Shown here piece by piece: positions 55,894 to 57,951 of a DNA stretch of 57,951 bases. The stretch comes from Pseudomonadota bacterium. GTDB taxonomy: Bacteria; Pseudomonadota; Gammaproteobacteria; Acidiferrobacterales; Acidiferrobacteraceae. The notes beneath the pieces are model-generated. The model was not told where the DNA came from. It saw only the letters and a program-made list of their open reading frames with translations, and did not search any database. Each line of letters begins with the position of its first letter. Position 1 is the stretch's first letter. Position numbers and translations under genes: made by a program. The stretch lies in the NCBI GenBank assembly GCA_021819245.1, contig JAKARI010000016.1:1-57951 (forward strand), in the 5' to 3' direction.

Positions 55894-56112
55894 TCACGCC
55901 TGGTAACGCGGAACGCCCGCATCGATTACGCAGGTGTTTTCGACGGGACACACGGCGACACATTGTGGGTCGTCGAAGTATCCTACGCATTCCGTGCACT
56001 TTTCGGCCTTTATGATATACGTGCCGTCTTTTTCACGGATTGCGTTGTTCGGGCATTCCGGCTCACAGGCCGAACATGCCGTGCACTGCGAGACGATGAT
56101 CTTGTATGGCAT
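55894..56112 (-). CDS. fdxN: 2[4Fe-4S] ferredoxin FdxN
   Basis: The 72-residue ferredoxin has the motifs [16 protein letters not shown] and [23 protein letters not shown], with the longer spacing in the second motif typical of nif ferredoxins following nifB. It likely donates electrons to NifB. ATG 56112 has GAGGAG upstream. Confidence 0.94.
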   Translation of the reverse strand: MPYKIIVSQCTACSACEPECPNNAIREKDGTYIIKAEKCTECVGYFDDPQCVAVCPVENTCVIDAGVPRYQA

Positions 56113-56151
56113 GGTAATCTCCTCGTGTTTTTACCAAAAGTCGCGTAGCGC

Positions 56152-57678
56152 TTAGGCGGCGACGTAGGCGCCCTGGCGAATCATGGCATCACCCTTGGCG
56201 GCGCACGTGATCTCGCCCCGCTCCACCCGCTCGATATAGCTCTTGTAATAGCCAAGCACCGCCGCATCGATAAACTCGTGAGCGCAGGCATCAACCGGCT
56301 CGATTCCCGCCTCCTCGAGTGTCGCGCGGGGGCAACCGCCGATCTTGGCGACCAAGACCGCGGTACAGTCGTTCAATGCACGGATGATGGCCGGCAGGCT
56401 GTCATCTTCGGCGTAGCCGCCCTGGCAGTAGAGATCGACGCGCCGGTGGCCGACGAACTTGGCCCCGCGCGCGCTTGCCTCGTAGATCTGGAATTCCTTG
56501 GCGTGCCCGAAATGCTCGTTGACCCGGCCCTCGCCTTTGGTGGCAACCGCCACCAGGATCGTGATATCGGTGCCGCGTCCCTGGAGGCCCGCAAGCTCTG
56601 CCTCTTTGGCGGCGGCCTTTTCCTGGCGCTCGCCTTCCACGGCCTCCTGGTAGGCGCGGCGCGCCGCAGGGTCGTAGGAAAGCTCCATCTCCATGACCTT
56701 TGTGGTGGTAAACTCCGCCGAACGATCCTCGCCCAGGAGACCCACGGCGTCAGCGCGGCATTGGCGGCAATGACGCATCATATTCATCTGGCCTTCGCAG
56801 CGATCCTGCAGGGCCTTGAGCTCCTGTGCCGTAGGGCCCCTCTGCCCCGAGAGGCCGAATACCGTGCCGTGTTCCGGACTCGATATGAGCGGCATGATGT
56901 TGTGCAAAAAGGCGCCGCGCGACTTGACTGCCTTGTTGACATCCACCAAGTGCTGGTCGTTTATGCCCGGAATCATGACCGAGTTGACCTTGCAGAGAAT
57001 GCCGCGCTCGGTGAGCATCTCGAGGCCCCGCATCTGGCGCTCGTGCAGAATCTCGGATGCCTCGCGCCCCATGTGACGTTTGTGCCGATAATAGATCCAC
57101 GGATAGATCCGCGCGCCGATATCCGGATCGACCATGTTGATGGTGATCGTGACGTGGTCGACATTGAGGTCCTTTATCCGGTCTATATAGTCGGGTAAGG
57201 CGAGGCCATTTGTGGATAGGCAAAGCTTTATGTCCGGCGCCTCACGCGCAATAAGCTCGAAGGTCTTGAAGGTCTTTTCGGGGTTGGCGAGCGGATCGCC
57301 GGGACCAGCGATCCCGAGAACGGTCATCTGCGGTATGGCGCTTGCCACAGCGAGCGCCTTTCGCGCAGCCTGCTCGGGCGTCAGACGCTCGCTTACGACC
57401 CCGGGGCGGGACTCATTGGCGCAGTCATATTTCCGATTGCAATAGTGGCACTGTATGTTGCAGGCCGGGGCCACCGCGACATGCATGCGCGCATAATGGT
57501 GGTGGGCCTCCTCGCTGTAACAGGGGTGGTTTTTGACTTTATCCCAGACACCAGGGGCCATATCCTGGGGCGCCATGGATGATCCGCAACTGGCCCTTCC
57601 TGACCCGCTCGTTGCCCCGCACCCCTTGTGTTCCGAAACGGGCACGGCAGGGGCGTTTACATGCGTTTCTGATTCCAT
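56152..57678 (-). CDS. nifB: FeMo-cofactor biosynthesis radical SAM protein NifB
   Basis: The 508-residue enzyme makes NifB-co, the iron-sulfur-carbide core of FeMo-co. The radical SAM cysteines are C73, C77 and C80 in [33 protein letters not shown] is the SAM-binding glycine-rich segment, and [19 protein letters not shown] is typical of NifB. The last 130 residues form a NifX-like domain beginning [28 protein letters not shown] 57678 has AGAGGAG upstream. It leads the second nif operon. Confidence 0.97.
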   Translation of the reverse strand: MESETHVNAPAVPVSEHKGCGATSGSGRASCGSSMAPQDMAPGVWDKVKNHPCYSEEAHHHYARMHVAVAPACNIQCHYCNRKYDCANESRPGVVSERLTPEQAARKALAVASAIPQMTVLGIAGPGDPLANPEKTFKTFELIAREAPDIKLCLSTNGLALPDYIDRIKDLNVDHVTITINMVDPDIGARIYPWIYYRHKRHMGREASEILHERQMRGLEMLTERGILCKVNSVMIPGINDQHLVDVNKAVKSRGAFLHNIMPLISSPEHGTVFGLSGQRGPTAQELKALQDRCEGQMNMMRHCRQCRADAVGLLGEDRSAEFTTTKVMEMELSYDPAARRAYQEAVEGERQEKAAAKEAELAGLQGRGTDITILVAVATKGEGRVNEHFGHAKEFQIYEASARGAKFVGHRRVDLYCQGGYAEDDSLPAIIRALNDCTAVLVAKIGGCPRATLEEAGIEPVDACAHEFIDAAVLGYYKSYIERVERGEITCAAKGDAMIRQGAYVAA

Positions 57679-57759
57679 GGAAGGGCTCCTCTGGCCGTGG
57701 CCGAAACCGGGTTTGCATCAGGCCTGTCGTAAAAGACGCAGCCGCATGACTGCCTTTGA

Positions 57760-57774
57760 GCAAACGCCGTGCCA
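57760..57774 (-). promoter_or_regulatory. Sigma-54 (-24/-12) promoter of nifB
   Basis: On the minus strand the sequence is TGGCACGGCGTTTGC, one base different from the nifH promoter and a full match to TGGCAC-N5-TTGC. It lies about 82 bases before the nifB ATG. Confidence 0.93.
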
Positions 57775-57837
57775 GCGCGGGGCATGGCGCAAGCGGCCGC
57801 GTAGCGCGGCTGCGGCCCGCTACGGGCACGGGGGGCA

Positions 57838-57853
57838 TGTCGCAATAACGACA
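57838..57853. promoter_or_regulatory. NifA-type upstream activator site of nifB
   Basis: TGT (57838-57840) and ACA (57851-57853) are separated by exactly ten bases, about 70 bp upstream of the nifB -24 element. Confidence 0.75.
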
Positions 57854-57951
57854 GATCCGGACAAAACGGTCTCTGTTGGTCGCTTATGTGACACAGGGTA
57901 TTCCGCGCCCAGGGGTCTCTTGTGGGAAATAGGGGGGCCATGCGCAGGCCC

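Overview
The window is GC-rich DNA from an acidophilic-type, sulfur-oxidising, nitrogen-fixing gammaproteobacterium. ATP sulfurylase plus dissimilatory APS reductase (sat-aprB-aprA), a large nif cluster, and the type IV pilus / glutathione / pyrimidine gene neighbourhood resemble Acidiferrobacter-like or related sulfur oxidisers. This placement is inference from gene content; no rRNA gene is present. No mobile element, tRNA, rRNA or CRISPR array was seen.

Region 1 (0.4-3.1 kb): a DHA2-type MFS exporter, then a secreted DUF3034-type outer-membrane protein followed by a clear rho-independent terminator. Region 2 (3.3-12.9 kb, minus strand): a Pil-Chp chemosensory operon, pilG-pilH-pilI-pilJ-chpA and two CheW-like adaptors, which should control type IV pilus twitching. 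PilK and ChpB (the adaptation enzymes) are absent. Region 3 (13.2-20.3 kb, plus strand): gshA-gshB-tonB-like-yqgE-ruvX-pyrR-pyrB-pyrX, tightly overlapped. The dihydroorotase-like gene has lost its metal-binding histidines and is best read as the non-catalytic PyrX partner of aspartate transcarbamoylase. Region 4 (20.4-24.6 kb, minus): a KdtA-like glycosyltransferase-fold protein, murI, and the retraction ATPases pilU and pilT. Region 5 (24.7-32.9 kb, plus): proC-yggT-thioredoxin-fold protein, an unlisted 59-residue membrane ORF on the other strand, a thioredoxin with a metal-binding-like tail, metX-metW, an AmpG-like permease, xthA, a TfpX-like pilin accessory protein and pyrE. Much of regions 2-5 follows the gene order I remember from Pseudomonas aeruginosa (pilG...chpC, gshB...pyrX, pilU-pilT...proC-yggT...metX-metW).

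Region 6 (32.9-39.3 kb): a TauE/SafE permease, a small secreted protein, sat-aprB-aprA behind an AT-rich promoter and ending in a strong terminator, and a YkgJ-type cysteine cluster protein. Sat and AprBA would oxidise sulfite to sulfate through APS and make ATP. Region 7 (39.3-42.0 kb): a membrane PAS-GGDEF-EAL protein with an intact GGDEF motif and a badly degenerated EAL domain.

Region 8 (42.6-57.9 kb): the nif cluster, in two minus-strand operons. The first is nifH-D-K-[2Fe-2S] ferredoxin-nifE-N-X-DUF269-DUF683-fdxB-nifQ. The second is nifB-fdxN-hesB-nifZ-nifS-nifT-small protein-SIR2-like. Each has a near-perfect sigma-54 promoter (TGGCAC-N5-TTGC) with a NifA-type TGT-N10-ACA site upstream. 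Between the operons lies one divergent plus-strand gene coding for a receiver-fold protein that lacks the phosphoacceptor aspartate. It shares the nifH upstream region and may share its NifA site. This pseudo-receiver and the SIR2-like protein are the least explained parts of the window. nifA, nifL, nifU, nifV and nifW are not in the window.
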